Shown: positions 43,580-44,082 of the stretch, in pieces
Position numbering within the stretch: position 1 is the first letter of the stretch
How the letters are laid out: each line of letters starts with the position of its first letter
Source: Collybiopsis luxurians FD-317 M1
Taxonomy: Eukaryota > Basidiomycota > Agaricomycetes > Agaricales > Omphalotaceae
Length of the DNA stretch: 44,082 nucleotides
Reading direction: 5' to 3'
NCBI GenBank assembly: GCA_000827265.1
Contig: KN834774.1
Coordinates: 212,784-256,865 of the forward strand
The notes under the pieces: model-generated
The model's input: the letters and a program-made list of their open reading frames with translations, nothing else
What the model was told of the DNA's origin: nothing
Databases searched by the model: none
Position numbers and translations under genes: made by a program

Positions 43580-43985
43580 TCTACTGGTACAAGCAGGATA
43601 CTCACCTGGTCCCAATCAACAGAGAGGTCAAGATGGGGACTCAGGTTACAGGTAGTAGGTATATATACTGTAGTAAGCTGTAAGAGGGACTAATGCTACT
43701 GGAAGACAATAGCTAAGTGACAGCTACGAGAATAAAAGGTATGGAGCATGTGGTCATGCGACAGATGCGAGAAGAGAAACAAGGACAGTTCATTAATAAA
43801 ACAATGACAGTGGGAATGAAATAGAAAAAGAACAATGATACCATGTGGAGTGGAGATAGGGAGGAGTTGTATGTCCAAAAGGTATTGATATGAAAGTTAG
43901 TCATAAATGCGGTCATGTGAAAGATGTATAGTAAAAGAGAAATGAATAGGGGTTAGGAATGGATGTTCATACCAGCTTTATGACA
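43565..43985 (-). repeat. Candidate 3' LTR of a Gypsy-type element (minus strand)
   Basis: A purine-rich tract (AAGGAGGGGGGT on the minus strand, about 43988-44000) is directly followed by TGTCATAAAG at 43985. This is the usual polypurine tract plus LTR start. A TATA-like TATATATAC lies near 43660. The other LTR end is not defined, so the left coordinate is approximate. Confidence 0.45.
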
Positions 43986-44082
43986 TTACCCCCCTCCTTA
44001 AGACCATTGCCCTCAATGGTCAAATTTTTGGTGCATTTGGATGTTTCCTGTGAAATTTTATACCATTTGTGGAGCGTGTTCC
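43986..44082 (-). pseudogene. Possible C-terminal end of a Gypsy polyprotein, cut by the window edge
   Basis: The minus strand reads open from the edge through KWYKISQE and LTIEGNGLKEGGNVI across the polypurine tract. Basidiomycete Gypsy polyproteins often end just before a LEGG-like purine-rich stretch. Too little is present to be sure. Confidence 0.3.

Overview
The window looks like nuclear DNA of a mushroom-forming basidiomycete (Agaricomycetes). The genes are cut by many 45-70 nt GT-AG introns. The transposon families (Plavaka, KDZ with a CxC2 cysteine cluster, and a basidiomycete Ty3/Gypsy lineage) are typical of that class. I do not assign a genus. Almost everything is mobile DNA or its debris; I see no housekeeping gene, rRNA or convincing functional tRNA. 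All gene models were spliced by eye, and all family names come from recognised motifs, not from searches.

Left flank (1-15.7 kb): CpG-poor, TG/CA-rich, decayed DNA. It holds a broken plus-strand coiled-coil gene interrupted by a foldback MITE (1.9-5.9 kb). Next comes a minus-strand Ty3/Gypsy relic (6.06-10.14 kb: gag, CCHC knuckle, retropepsin, truncated RT), then a broken minus-strand multi-exon gene of unknown function (12.7-15.2 kb), with AT-rich repeats between them.

Centre (15.77-27.71 kb): an 11.9-kb segment bounded by 81-bp inverted repeats with one mismatch. Inside are five spliced genes: a JmjC-type oxygenase, an OTT_1508-like deaminase, a small basic protein with a tandemly duplicated exon, a complete Ulp1-type SUMO peptidase, and an oxygenase resembling fungal TET/JBP proteins. 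A 571-nt assembly gap lies in a minisatellite near its right end. Right next to it (28.06-33.79 kb) are a Plavaka transposase with one nonsense codon and an intact gene resembling DUF6532. Arrays of ACTAGT-centred repeats (typically GGACTAGTG/CACTAGTCC) lie at the left TIR, between JmjC and deaminase, between deaminase and the small gene, before the transposase and after it. They tie the two halves into one probable mobile locus of about 18 kb. The combination of two predicted 2-oxoglutarate oxygenases, a deaminase-fold enzyme and a SUMO peptidase beside a transposase is the most unusual content here. It suggests, but does not prove, a mobile chromatin or nucleic-acid modification cassette.

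Right flank (33.8-44.1 kb): again CpG-poor debris. It includes a KDZ transposase relic keeping its CxC2 head and C-terminal tail but lacking the catalytic middle. A 1.28-kb CACTA-type foldback element with a 3-bp AAT target duplication lies in it. The edge carries a possible Gypsy polypurine tract and LTR on the minus strand.
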